A stretch of DNA of 64,000 bases from Bacilli bacterium (GTDB lineage Bacteria; Bacillota_I; Bacilli_A; RF39; UBA660), in NCBI GenBank assembly GCA_900768815.1, contig CAAGEE010000009.1:19230-83229 (forward strand). Direction: 5' to 3'. The notes under the pieces were generated by a model, which did not search any database, was not told the origin of the DNA, and saw only the letters and a list, made by a program, of their open reading frames with translations. A program made the translations under genes and the position numbers. This document shows positions 52,741 to 62,043 of the stretch, piece after piece. The first letter of the stretch is position 1; every line of letters begins with the position of its first letter.

Positions 52741-53535
52741 ATGAAGTTAAAAAAGAAAATTAATAAACCAAAACAAACTCTTATAACTTATCTATTATTA
52801 AGATTTTTAGTAATTGTTTGTATGGTTGCTCAAGGAATGAAAGGTAACTGGGAAAACGTTTTACTGTGTGTTCTAACCTTAGTATTATTTACATTACCTG
52901 GTCTAATATCTGAAAAATTTAATATTGAATTACCATCAACACTAGAAATAATTGTTTATATGTTTATTTTTGCTGCTGAAATATTAGGTGAAATATCTAA
53001 TTTCTATGGTCTTATCAAACAATGGGATAGTATGCTACATACTATAAATGGTTTTATCTGTGCCGCCATAGGTTTTTCTCTAATTGATATTTTAAATCGA
53101 AATAAATATGTTCACATGGATATGTCAGCATCATTTGTAGCCCTAGTATCAATTTGTTTTTCTATGACAATTGGTATACTTTGGGAATTTGCTGAGTTTT
53201 CAATCGATAGAGTCCTAAACAAAGATATGCAAAAAGACCGCATCGTAACAACCGTCTCATCAGTAGCATTAAACCCATCAGGTGCCAACATTCCAATTGT
53301 TGTTGATAATATAAATAAAACAATTATTTATAGTGATAATAATACCAGAGAAACAGTAATAGAAAACGGTTATTTAGATATTGGACTAATAGATACTATG
53401 AAAGACTTATTTGTAAACTTTGTAGGAGCAATAGTATTTTCAATACTAGGATATCTTTATATCAAAAATAGAGATCAATACAAGTTAGCTGAAAAGTTTA
53501 TTCTAAGTCCTAAAAAGAAAGAACAGAATAGTTAA
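52741..53535 (+). CDS. YjdF/DUF2238-like membrane protein
   Basis: The 264-residue protein has about six helices and the pattern WDSMLHTINGFICAAIG followed by GILWEFAEFSIDR, which resembles the DUF2238/YjdF family of unknown function. An inserted soluble stretch (about 165-215) is polar. GGAAG precedes the ATG, 8 bases after the lipid kinase gene. Role unknown. Confidence 0.65.
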   Translation: MKLKKKINKPKQTLITYLLLRFLVIVCMVAQGMKGNWENVLLCVLTLVLFTLPGLISEKFNIELPSTLEIIVYMFIFAAEILGEISNFYGLIKQWDSMLHTINGFICAAIGFSLIDILNRNKYVHMDMSASFVALVSICFSMTIGILWEFAEFSIDRVLNKDMQKDRIVTTVSSVALNPSGANIPIVVDNINKTIIYSDNNTRETVIENGYLDIGLIDTMKDLFVNFVGAIVFSILGYLYIKNRDQYKLAEKFILSPKKKEQNS

Positions 53536-53556
53536 TACATATCGAGGTGTAATTAA

Positions 53557-54264
53557 ATGAATAAAAAAAAGAACAAAAAGAAAAAGAGTGAAAAAAGAAT
53601 ATTCATAAAACTGTTTTTATGCCTAATCTACCTAATTGCCATGACAGTCTTATCAGTATGCGCTTATAAAATATTTCAAGAAAAAGAAGAGATAAAACCA
53701 TGGGAAAAAATAACTAATGCCGATGAGTATTCGTACATTGAAGTATCAAGAATGTCTGAAAAGTTTGCTTACTATTCCACAAGTAAAAAGTCAATTCATT
53801 TCGTAATTGAAAAAGAAGATACTGGAGCTTGGCATACATACTTAATATCTATAAATAATAGTGACTATTCTAAGTTTAAAGACATAATTGACTATACTTA
53901 TGAAAGAACAACAAAAGAACCAACTCCTATTAAAGTGTATGGGTACCCAGTCGTAATAAACGCAGAGTTAAAAGCCCTAGCAATCAAAAATCTTCCTAAC
54001 TTTATGCCGGCTGAAAATGAAATAGTTATAAATGAAGAAAACTTTGATACCTACTTAACAAATAGTTATCTAGATACAACAATTGCTAGAACCGATACCT
54101 TTTCTGTTCCATTATTTATAATATTATTAATGATTTTTGTCTTACTAGGACTATTTATATTTACTATTTTTGATAAAGATAAAATAGTAGATGACGTTGA
54201 CGATATAATTGATGATGTCTTAAAAAAATATACAAAACCAAAAACAGAAAAAAAGGAGTCTTAA
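53557..54264 (+). CDS. Two-helix membrane protein, unknown
   Basis: I do not recognise this 235-residue protein. It has a lysine-rich start, a helix near 20-42, an outer domain of about 135 residues, a second helix near 184-206 and an acidic tail (DDVDDIIDDVLKK). GAGGTG precedes the ATG. It is third in the lipid kinase/YfhO operon, one base before the TSCPD gene. Confidence 0.6.
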   Translation: MNKKKNKKKKSEKRIFIKLFLCLIYLIAMTVLSVCAYKIFQEKEEIKPWEKITNADEYSYIEVSRMSEKFAYYSTSKKSIHFVIEKEDTGAWHTYLISINNSDYSKFKDIIDYTYERTTKEPTPIKVYGYPVVINAELKALAIKNLPNFMPAENEIVINEENFDTYLTNSYLDTTIARTDTFSVPLFIILLMIFVLLGLFIFTIFDKDKIVDDVDDIIDDVLKKYTKPKTEKKES

Positions 54265-54265
54265 T

Positions 54266-54520
54266 ATGAAATATAGTTATAAAACAAAAGGTACATGTTC
54301 TACTAATATAAATTTTGATATTGAAAACAATCACATTTATAATGTGAGTTTTACTGGTGGTTGTAATGGTAATTTAAAAGCTGTTAGTAAACTAGTAGAA
54401 GGTGAAAAAGTAGAGGATGTTATAAAGAAACTATCTGGAATAAAATGTGGCTTTAGAAATACATCATGTGCTGATCAATTTTCTAAAGCTCTAGAAAGTG
54501 TTAAGGAAAAAAGTGAATAA
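54266..54520 (+). CDS. TSCPD-domain protein (TIGR03905-like)
   Basis: An 84-residue protein that is just a TSCPD domain: GTCSTNINFDI, the VSFTGGCNGNLKAVSKLV core and CGFRNTSCADQFSKAL with conserved cysteines. In larger proteins the domain occurs at the end of class II ribonucleotide reductases; stand-alone copies are common in Firmicutes and unassigned. AAAAGGAG precedes the ATG. Its 3' end overlaps the YfhO start. Confidence 0.85.
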   Translation: MKYSYKTKGTCSTNINFDIENNHIYNVSFTGGCNGNLKAVSKLVEGEKVEDVIKKLSGIKCGFRNTSCADQFSKALESVKEKSE

Positions 54521-57008
54521 AATAAAAAATAAAGATTTTGATTATAACTATCTTATAATAACCATTCTCTCAATACTTTTAATTCTCCTAGTAATACCAG
54601 ATAATTCTATCTTTGGAAGTAAAATTGATTGGTCCACTCAACACATAATATTTCCAGACTACTTTAGAAAACTCTTTTATAAAACCCTAAATTTATTTCC
54701 TAGCTTTGCACTATCTATAGGTGCTGGTCAAAATATTTATAACTTTTCTTATTATGGTCTTTTAAATCCCTTACTTTTAATATCTTACTTATTACCATTC
54801 ATCAGTATGAAAGACTATATAATAACTCTAAATAGTATTATCTTTATAAGTACTGGTTTAATATCATATTACTTCTTTAAAACTAAAACTACTAAAAAAG
54901 TATCTTTTCTAACAACTATGTTTATTATTTTTTCAGCATCGATATTATTTCACTTACATAAACACTTTATGTTCGTAAACTATTTACCATTTTTATTCCT
55001 AGCCCTAATAGGAACAGATAAATATTTAGAAAAAGGGAAAATGTCACTAGTATCTTTTTCTATTTTTATGATAATTATGATTAGTTACTATTACTCAATA
55101 CCAAGTATTTTAGTAATCTGTATCTACGCAGTTTATCGTTACTTAGAACTAAATCCAAATCTAAATCTAAAAGACTTTCTAAAGAAAGGTTCCTTATTTT
55201 TAATACCAATAATAATTGCTATCTTGTCAGCTTCTGTTTTACTATTACCAACTTTTTATACTCTAAAAACTGGGCGTACTACAAAAATTCCAACAACAAC
55301 TAACATCTATCTTTTATCAAGACTAATTCCAAAGTTTAATATTGATGCTTATTTATATAGTAACTATACCATGGGATTAACTGTTATAAGTGTCATCTCT
55401 GTTATATTAGGATTATTATCTAAAAAGAAACATAATCTATTTCTAAGCATCACTCTAATAGTACTATTAAATATACCTATAGTTGTTTATCTTTTAAATG
55501 GTAACTTATATTTTAGAAATAAAGTATTTATTCCATTCATACCTATAGTATGTATTTTACTATATCAATTTATTGAAACTTTATTATCAAAGAAAATACC
55601 ACAAAAAAACATTCTGATTATATCTTTAATACTAGCTATACTATCTCTAATTACAAAGTATGATAATCCAATAATTTACCTAGACTTACTTTTATTAAAT
55701 GTTGCAATATATTTATATAACACTTCAAAAATAAAAGAGAAATTTGCGGTGTTTTTATTAATACTAGTACCAATAATTATCTTTAATGTCTCAAACTATA
55801 ATGATACTTATGTTTCTGTTCAAAATAAAAATACAGAGTTAACAACCAATATAAAAAAAATTCTATCACAAGAAAAAGGTATTGTTCGTTTCAATAATTT
55901 AAACAATACACTTCAAAATATTAATGAAATATATGAAATAGGCTATAATCAAAACTCAGTATATTCATCAGTATCAAATCCTCTTTATACAGAGTTTTAT
56001 AAAAATATTTTTAAAAATGCTCTGTCTTATAGAAATAATTTAATGTTAGCCCAAAATAACGATATTTTATTCCAAACATTTATGGGCATTAAATATATCT
56101 ATTCTGAAGATAATACTCCAGTAGGTTATGAAAAAATAGCTAAGAACTTCTATAAAAATGATAATGTCTTGCCACTGTTTTACGGTACTAATAAAATAAC
56201 TAATGAAGAAGATTTTGATAAGTTGTCGTATCCAGAAAATATCGAAAAACTTTTATCTGGAGTAGTAACAAAAGATAAAACAAATTACACTAAGTCTAAG
56301 ATAACTAAAAAGATTGATTTAGAAGCAACAATATCTAAACAAGAAAATCTAACTATAAAACAAAAGAAAAACTATCTTTTAATTAAAAGTAAGGACAATG
56401 GTAAACTAATAATCAATTTATCTTCTCCTTTAAAAGATGATATCTTAATTTTAAATATTGAACTTCTAAATGAACAGAGTTGTAGTGAAGGAGATTTACG
56501 TATAACTATCAATAATATTAGTAACGTAAGGACTTGTAAAACATGGACCTATAAAAACAACAACAATATCTTTCATTATGTTATATCAAGTAATAATGAT
56601 CTAAATAGTCTAGTTCTAAAATTTAATAAAGGAACTTATAAAATAGGAAACATTGAAACATACAAACTAAACTACAAAGATATCTCTAAAGTAATAGATA
56701 AACAAAGTACTTTTATAGCTAACAAAGATAAAAGTCTAGGAGATAACATAGAAGGAACTATAGATATGAAGGAATCTGGTTACTTCGTTACAAGTATACC
56801 ATATGATGAAGGCTTCAAAGTATATGTTGATAACAAAGCAGTAGAAAAGCAAATAGTAAATAAATCTTTCTTAGGATTTAAATTATCTAAAGGTAATCAT
56901 AATATAAAAATAGTATATAAGTCTCCATTACAAAAAGAAGGACTAATACTAAGTTTTCTAGGTTTAGTTAGTTTTGTATCTTTATCAATCATAGAAAGGA
57001 GAAAGTAA
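54513..57008 (+). CDS. YfhO-family membrane protein
   Basis: The 831-residue protein has about twelve helices in the first 430 residues and a last helix near the C-terminus. Between them is an outer beta-rich region, including SIPYDEGFKVYVDNKAV and LSKGNHNIKIVYKSP, the hallmark of YfhO. YfhO-type GT-C proteins glycosylate lipoteichoic acid from a lipid-linked sugar, which would fit the LtaS-like enzyme in this window. GTG 54513 follows TTAAGGA and overlaps the previous gene by 8 bases. Confidence 0.88.
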   Translation: MNKIKNKDFDYNYLIITILSILLILLVIPDNSIFGSKIDWSTQHIIFPDYFRKLFYKTLNLFPSFALSIGAGQNIYNFSYYGLLNPLLLISYLLPFISMKDYIITLNSIIFISTGLISYYFFKTKTTKKVSFLTTMFIIFSASILFHLHKHFMFVNYLPFLFLALIGTDKYLEKGKMSLVSFSIFMIIMISYYYSIPSILVICIYAVYRYLELNPNLNLKDFLKKGSLFLIPIIIAILSASVLLLPTFYTLKTGRTTKIPTTTNIYLLSRLIPKFNIDAYLYSNYTMGLTVISVISVILGLLSKKKHNLFLSITLIVLLNIPIVVYLLNGNLYFRNKVFIPFIPIVCILLYQFIETLLSKKIPQKNILIISLILAILSLITKYDNPIIYLDLLLLNVAIYLYNTSKIKEKFAVFLLILVPIIIFNVSNYNDTYVSVQNKNTELTTNIKKILSQEKGIVRFNNLNNTLQNINEIYEIGYNQNSVYSSVSNPLYTEFYKNIFKNALSYRNNLMLAQNNDILFQTFMGIKYIYSEDNTPVGYEKIAKNFYKNDNVLPLFYGTNKITNEEDFDKLSYPENIEKLLSGVVTKDKTNYTKSKITKKIDLEATISKQENLTIKQKKNYLLIKSKDNGKLIINLSSPLKDDILILNIELLNEQSCSEGDLRITINNISNVRTCKTWTYKNNNNIFHYVISSNNDLNSLVLKFNKGTYKIGNIETYKLNYKDISKVIDKQSTFIANKDKSLGDNIEGTIDMKESGYFVTSIPYDEGFKVYVDNKAVEKQIVNKSFLGFKLSKGNHNIKIVYKSPLQKEGLILSFLGLVSFVSLSIIERRK

Positions 57009-57009
57009 T

Positions 57010-57603
57010 ATGTCAAATATTTTATTAATTATAAGTATCATTCTAACACTAATATGTTATATCTTAATATTTATATCCTCTCTAACTAGCAAAAATGGTA
57101 GTGAAACAGCTTACGAAGCCGTAATAAGATTAACTAAAGAGGATAATGGACTTCGTCTAGTAGAAAGCAAAGACAATATTTTAAATAAGTACCAACTAAA
57201 AAGAAAAATAATAAAATTAAAAGAAAAAACTTATTCTTCTAAATCATATTTTTCTCTAAGCATCGCTTATTTATTATCAGGCTATTCTAAATTAAAAGAA
57301 TCATCTCTTGAATATCTAAGTAAAGTAATACCATATTTTTACTATTTAAGTTTTACTCCTATAATTTCACTTGTTATAACTTTAGTAATAAAAACAAGTA
57401 TGGATGCGAAAATTGGTATTATTATATTCATAATAATTTTAATATATCAAAATATCTTATCTAATCTAAATACTAAAGCTATAGACTTAGTAAAAGATGA
57501 TAATAAATACATAACTAAATACTTAAATAATATAATATTTATATCAAAAGTTTTTATTCTATCAACTATTATCCAACTAATTAGAATGATAATTTTACTT
57601 TAA
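57010..57603 (+). CDS. YugP-like (zinc metallopeptidase family) membrane protein lacking HExxH
   Basis: The 197-residue protein has helices at about 3-23, 105-128, 135-150 and 172-196. Between the first two lies a stretch resembling the neutral zinc metallopeptidase YugP family: GSETAYEAV, then NGLRLVESK, YQLKRKIIKLKEKTYSSKSY and SLSIAYLLSGYSKL. In active members the last segment carries HExxH; here AYLLSGYSKL has no histidine or glutamate, so it cannot bind zinc the usual way. It follows YfhO by one base. Homology is judged by eye, hence moderate confidence. Confidence 0.55.
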   Translation: MSNILLIISIILTLICYILIFISSLTSKNGSETAYEAVIRLTKEDNGLRLVESKDNILNKYQLKRKIIKLKEKTYSSKSYFSLSIAYLLSGYSKLKESSLEYLSKVIPYFYYLSFTPIISLVITLVIKTSMDAKIGIIIFIIILIYQNILSNLNTKAIDLVKDDNKYITKYLNNIIFISKVFILSTIIQLIRMIILL

Positions 57604-57638
57604 TATTCATATCTACGTAAAATGTCCAATAAAAAACA

Positions 57639-57667
57639 TTGAAGAAACCAAAAAAAATTAGTATAAT
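57639..57667 (+). promoter_or_regulatory. Promoter of the phase-variable pilin gene
   Basis: TTGAAG and TATAAT are 17 bases apart. The expected transcript start near 57674 leaves a short leader with GGTGAT before ATG 57702, upstream of the AGAC repeat. Confidence 0.8.
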
Positions 57668-57701
57668 CAATATAGATAAAAATACTAAAGATGGTGATAA
57701 G

Positions 57702-57797
<96 letters not shown>

Positions 57798-57816
57798 TAA
57801 TTTAAAATGCATAAAT

Positions 57817-59397
57817 ATGAAGTCGATTCCAGATTGGCTTCTTTTTGTTGGAAATAAAAAGGCTTTATTTCTTTTATTGTTCACCATAATATCATGTGCT
57901 TTTCTTAATGTTAATGCCAATGAAATAAGTGCTTGTATAGATGAAACAAAAAAAGGTACAATTGATCCTGATAGTTATGAGATTTCGAAAAAAGAATTAG
58001 GATGTGTGCAAAATATAGCAATAACAAATGCCCCCGAAACAGATACTTTAATAGCTATAAAAATTCTAAATGTGTATTATAATCCTACAACCAATGTCAT
58101 TACCCATGAGTTTACAAATAATTTTAAGAATTTTTTAACAAGTACCCCTGCATATAAAAACTTTACAATAAAAGATTATTACAACTTAACATCAGGTGAT
58201 ATTACATCCGGTTCCACTCTAACAAATTCCACACTAGACAAACTTGTCAGCAAGTATATAACATATGCTTACGCCAATATGCAACAGATAATTAGTGATG
58301 TTACACAATTAGGATATGATTCAACAGGTATAGATATTGGTACAGTTGGTCATGGTATGTTTGGAACAGCAGGAACATATTTAATTATTCCATATTCAAC
58401 ATATGGTGTATATGCACCAATGGTAGGAAATATAACATTTGAGCCAAACAGTAGTGGAGTATATGAAATGCAATCTAAAGTAACCAAAATAGTTGCAAAA
58501 ATTAGTAATCCTACAGGAAACTTTTATGTAGGAAGTATTGGCAATCTTGAAGCAAATTACAACATAGGTACAGAGTTTACGTATTATACCAATGTTACAA
58601 TCCCAATCTATCCAACAAATGCTACTAATAAAGTCTATTCCATAAAATATACCTTAGATTCAGGAATTGCATTACCTGGATTAACTAGTATCGTTATAAA
58701 AGATAGTCTAGAAACAATGACTACCAAAACAGATGGTACAGTTGTTAATTCATCTGGAAAAACAATCGCAGCAATTAGTATTTCAGGGCAAGTTATGACG
58801 ATTACCTTTAACACAAATAATATTACCAGTAATGCTTTTTCAATTTCAATTAAGTCAATACTAAATAGTAAAGCAGTACTTGGAAGTAATGGAAATAAAA
58901 ATAAAATTGATTTAATATACTCAACAGCTCCATATACTAGTGGAAGTACTACTGTTAGTTCAACTACAACTATCTACACCTATGGTATCGATTTACTTGC
59001 CTATAAAAAGAACGACAAATCAACAACCTTATCAGATATGACGTTTGAAGTATATAAAGATTCAAGCTTAACTCAAAAAGTTGGTACAATTACTACAGGC
59101 TCATCTGGAAAGGGAACACTTGCTGGAGTAGCAGAAGGAACTTATTACATAAAAAATACCAAAGCAAAATCAGGATATAGTCTTGCCCCAACAACATCAA
59201 TGAAAGTAAAGATATCGGGCTCAGTAGCAAGCACAACAGATGGTTATTACAAAGTAGAAATAGAAGTGCCAGAAGCAGGAAGTCTACCTTTAACAGGAAG
59301 CTCTGGAATTATTATCCATATCGGAATAGGTCTATTACTAATAACAATATCCACAATAGCTTTTGTAACATATAATAAAAAACATAACTGCAAATAA
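57817..59397 (+). CDS. LPxTG-anchored pilin-like surface protein with isopeptide D2-type and SpaA domains
   Basis: The 526 codons from ATG 57817 encode a signal peptide (about 15-35), a large beta-rich region with a fimbrial isopeptide (D2-type) domain (about 250-390), a SpaA-like CNA-B domain (about 395-480) and a sorting signal LPLTGSSG with helix and basic tail. It looks like a Gram-positive pilin backbone or tip. ATG 57817 has no Shine-Dalgarno, while the promoter, ribosome site and ATG at 57702 lie upstream across a slippable repeat, so expression is probably phase-variable. No class C sortase is adjacent. Confidence 0.82.
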   Translation: MKSIPDWLLFVGNKKALFLLLFTIISCAFLNVNANEISACIDETKKGTIDPDSYEISKKELGCVQNIAITNAPETDTLIAIKILNVYYNPTTNVITHEFTNNFKNFLTSTPAYKNFTIKDYYNLTSGDITSGSTLTNSTLDKLVSKYITYAYANMQQIISDVTQLGYDSTGIDIGTVGHGMFGTAGTYLIIPYSTYGVYAPMVGNITFEPNSSGVYEMQSKVTKIVAKISNPTGNFYVGSIGNLEANYNIGTEFTYYTNVTIPIYPTNATNKVYSIKYTLDSGIALPGLTSIVIKDSLETMTTKTDGTVVNSSGKTIAAISISGQVMTITFNTNNITSNAFSISIKSILNSKAVLGSNGNKNKIDLIYSTAPYTSGSTTVSSTTTIYTYGIDLLAYKKNDKSTTLSDMTFEVYKDSSLTQKVGTITTGSSGKGTLAGVAEGTYYIKNTKAKSGYSLAPTTSMKVKISGSVASTTDGYYKVEIEVPEAGSLPLTGSSGIIIHIGIGLLLITISTIAFVTYNKKHNCK

Positions 59398-59413
59398 AAG
59401 ACTAACTATACGT

Positions 59414-59438
59414 AAAGTATCCATTATGATACTTTTTT
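59414..59438 (+). terminator. Terminator of the pilin gene
   Basis: AAAGTATC pairs with GATACTTT around a 6-base loop, then a T-run. Confidence 0.85.
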
Positions 59439-59440
59439 TC

Positions 59441-59495
59441 TTGACTTAAACATACACATATATTATTATGAATATATGAACAACTAATCATATAT
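59441..59495 (+). promoter_or_regulatory. Promoter and ArsR/SmtB-type operator of the zinc-efflux operon
   Basis: TTGACT and TATTAT are 17 bases apart (59441-59469). Just downstream, ATATATGA and TCATATAT form an inverted repeat with an 8-base spacer (59472-59495) that contains TGAACA, as in SmtB/CzrA operators. A repressor bound there would block the promoter or early elongation. Confidence 0.75.
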
Positions 59496-59506
59496 GGAGG
59501 TGAATT

Positions 59507-59803
59507 ATGAAACTACATAGTAAAGAACTTTTATATGGTCTTAGCGAGTTCTATAAGATATTTGGTGACCAAACTAGGTTAAGAATTTTAGATGCACTCT
59601 TAAATAAACCATTATGTGTAAATGAAATAAGTGAACTACTTGACATGACTCAATCAGCAATTTCACATCAATTAAAAAACTTACGTACATCTAATTTAGT
59701 AAAAACTGACAAAATAGGGAAGAATGTATATTATAGTATAAGTGATGAACATATAAAAATAATTTTAAAATATGGCTTGGAGCATATATCGGAGGTAATG
59801 TAA
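59507..59803 (+). CDS. ArsR/SmtB-family metal-responsive repressor (SmtB-like zinc site)
   Basis: The 98-residue winged-helix repressor has the recognition helix TQSAISHQLKNLR. In the last helix D80, H82, H93 and E96 have the spacing (+2, +11, +3) of the SmtB alpha-5 zinc site D104/H106/H117/E120. The alpha-3 CxCxD site of CadC is incomplete (only C37 in PLCVNEI). Zinc binding would release it from the inverted repeat upstream of its own gene. TGGAGGTG precedes the ATG. It overlaps the ATPase start by one base, a classic regulator-exporter pair. Confidence 0.9.
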   Translation: MKLHSKELLYGLSEFYKIFGDQTRLRILDALLNKPLCVNEISELLDMTQSAISHQLKNLRTSNLVKTDKIGKNVYYSISDEHIKIILKYGLEHISEVM

Positions 59804-61617
59804 TGAAAAAATTTTTAAATGAAGACTTAATAAGAATAATCATAAGTACGCTACTTTTTATAATTTCCATGTTTCTACCAACACCTATTAAAACAATAGT
59901 CTTAGTAGTGAGTTATGTATTTATAAGTCATGAAATATATATGGAAGCCTTTGAAGGATTAAAGGAAAAGGATATTTTTAATGAAAACTTTCTTATGATA
60001 CTAGCAACTCTAGGAGCCTTCGCTATTGGTAGTTATATGGAAGCAGTTATGGTTATGCTTTTATTTGAAACAGGTGAATACTTATCAGATGTTGCAGTAG
60101 CAAGTAGTAAAAAATCTATTACTAAATTAATGGACTTACGTAGTGAAACTGTTAATTTATTTAAAGATGGTGTAATAGAAAAAGTATCTATTAAAAAAGC
60201 CAAAGTAGATGACATCTTTATTGTTTTACCAGGAGAAAAAGTTCCACTAGATGGAATTGTCATTGAGGGAACAAGCTACTTGGACACATCTTCTCTAACA
60301 GGTGAATCAATTCCAAGAAAAGTAACTACTAATGACCAAGTTATCTCAGGTTCAATCAATAAAGATTCAATTCTAAAAGTAAAAGCAACTTCTACTTATA
60401 AAACATCTACTGCTAGTAAAATAATTGACTTAATTGAAAACTCCAACAACAAAAAAACTAATACAGAAACCTTTATACGTAAATTTTCCAAAATATATAC
60501 TCCAGTAGTAGTTATATCAGCTTTAATAATTGCTATAGTTCCATCTCTAATAGTAGGAGATTTTAAAACATGGGTTTATAGAGCACTAGTGTTTTTAGTA
60601 ACATCATGTCCTTGTGCTCTAGTTATCTCAGTACCATTAGGCTTTTTCTCAGGAATAGGTAGAGCAAGTAAAGAAGGAATCTTAATAAAGGGTAGTAGAG
60701 AACTAGAAAGATTAGAAGATATTGATTTTCTTGCCCTAGATAAAACTGGCACAATTACTGAGGGAGTCTTTGAAGTAACCAAAGTAGAAAGTAAAACTTT
60801 AAAAGAAAAAGATTTTATAACCTTAGTAGCATCAGCCGAAGCAAACTCTATTCATCCTATTGCTAAAGCTATAACTAATTATTGTAAAGAGCCTTTAGAA
60901 AAATCTACTAACCATAAAGAATACTCTGGTAAAGGTATCTCATGTACTATAAAAGATAAAGAACTATTAATTGGTAATAAAAAACTAATGGAAGAAAACA
61001 AAATAGAAATACCTAAAGAAAAGACTATTGGTACCGTTATTTATGTTGCAATTAATAAAAAATACGCTGGTTGTATTGTTATAGCAGATCGTATAAAGAA
61101 AAGTAGTTATGCACTTAATTCGTTAAAAGAGGACTTCAAAGATATTATGATTTTATCAGGAGATAATGAAGATATAACTAAAGAAATTGCCAATGAGGTA
61201 AAAATAGATACTTATTATAATAATCTTCTGCCAATTGATAAAGTAGAAAAAATAAAAGAATATCAAAAACAAGGTTTAGTAATGTTTATCGGTGATGGTA
61301 TCAACGATGCCCCAGTAATTAAAACAGCTGATATTGGTGTATCTATGGGTAGTCTTGGCAGTGATGCCGCTATCGAAGCTAGTGATATTGTTATTATGGA
61401 AGATGACTTATCTAAAATAAAAACTGCGCATAATATTTCTAAAATAACTAAACGTAAAGTTAAAGAAAGCATTATCTTTGCTCTTATTGTAAAATTTATC
61501 GTCTTACTATTAGGAGTATTTGGTATAAGTACTATTTGGATGGCTGTCTTTGCTGATGTTGGTGTAACACTACTAGCTATTCTAAATGTTTTAACTATAA
61601 TGTGGAAGAAAGTCTAA
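59803..61617 (+). CDS. Heavy-metal-exporting P-type ATPase (P1B-2, Zn/Cd/Pb type)
   Basis: The 604-residue pump carries the metal-site CPC (269-271) in SCPCALVIS, the phosphorylated D313 in DKTGTITEG, TGES in the actuator domain, the HP pair in SIHPIAKA and the hinge GDGINDAPV. The last helix has DVGVTLLAILN, whose Asp is typical of zinc/cadmium transporters. No cysteine-rich HMA domain is present at the N-terminus, which makes it short for the group. GGAGGTAATG gives coupled translation with the repressor. Function: export of zinc and perhaps cadmium or lead. Confidence 0.93.
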   Translation: MKKFLNEDLIRIIISTLLFIISMFLPTPIKTIVLVVSYVFISHEIYMEAFEGLKEKDIFNENFLMILATLGAFAIGSYMEAVMVMLLFETGEYLSDVAVASSKKSITKLMDLRSETVNLFKDGVIEKVSIKKAKVDDIFIVLPGEKVPLDGIVIEGTSYLDTSSLTGESIPRKVTTNDQVISGSINKDSILKVKATSTYKTSTASKIIDLIENSNNKKTNTETFIRKFSKIYTPVVVISALIIAIVPSLIVGDFKTWVYRALVFLVTSCPCALVISVPLGFFSGIGRASKEGILIKGSRELERLEDIDFLALDKTGTITEGVFEVTKVESKTLKEKDFITLVASAEANSIHPIAKAITNYCKEPLEKSTNHKEYSGKGISCTIKDKELLIGNKKLMEENKIEIPKEKTIGTVIYVAINKKYAGCIVIADRIKKSSYALNSLKEDFKDIMILSGDNEDITKEIANEVKIDTYYNNLLPIDKVEKIKEYQKQGLVMFIGDGINDAPVIKTADIGVSMGSLGSDAAIEASDIVIMEDDLSKIKTAHNISKITKRKVKESIIFALIVKFIVLLLGVFGISTIWMAVFADVGVTLLAILNVLTIMWKKV

Positions 61618-61632
61618 TTGGCTTTCTTTTTA
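61606..61632 (+). terminator. Terminator of the metal-efflux operon
   Basis: AAGAAAG pairs with CTTTCTT around a 9-base loop, then TTT; rather weak, and overlapping the ATPase end. Confidence 0.6.
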
Positions 61633-61722
61633 TATATACTTAAACTAAAATCTATTGCATAATTCTATTTAAAAAGAGTAATATTATTACACTTCTAAAA
61701 AGAAGATTTACAACTTTATCGA

Positions 61723-61751
61723 TTTACTAAATACATCATACGTGCTATAAT
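61723..61751 (+). promoter_or_regulatory. Promoter of the macro-domain operon
   Basis: TTTACT and TATAAT are 17 bases apart with an extended TGC. Confidence 0.7.
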
Positions 61752-61779
61752 AAAGTTAATAAAAGAATAGGAGAAATTT

Positions 61780-62043
61780 ATGAAAAGAAGTATTATATGT
61801 GCAGTTTTATTTTTTCTAGCAGGACTATTTTATTTAATTGCTGGAATAAAAGGAAATATTCCACTATATATTATATTTGGAATACTACTAGTTTTACTAG
61901 GCGGGTTATATGTAAAAAGAGCTCTTACTGAAAAGAAAAGTGAAGTAAAAGAAGCTAAAATAAGTGTTCCAAAAGTAAAAACTGAAAAAGTAAAAAAAGC
62001 CGAAAAAACTAAAAAACAAGAAAATAAAAAGGATAAAAAGTAA
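61780..62043 (+). CDS. Small two-helix membrane protein with lysine-rich tail
   Basis: The 87-residue protein has two hydrophobic segments (about 5-22 and 30-47) joined by a short turn, and a cytoplasmic tail of about 38 residues that is almost all lysine, glutamate and valine. TAGGAG precedes the ATG. It overlaps the macro-domain start by one base. No family recognised. Confidence 0.65.
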   Translation: MKRSIICAVLFFLAGLFYLIAGIKGNIPLYIIFGILLVLLGGLYVKRALTEKKSEVKEAKISVPKVKTEKVKKAEKTKKQENKKDKK

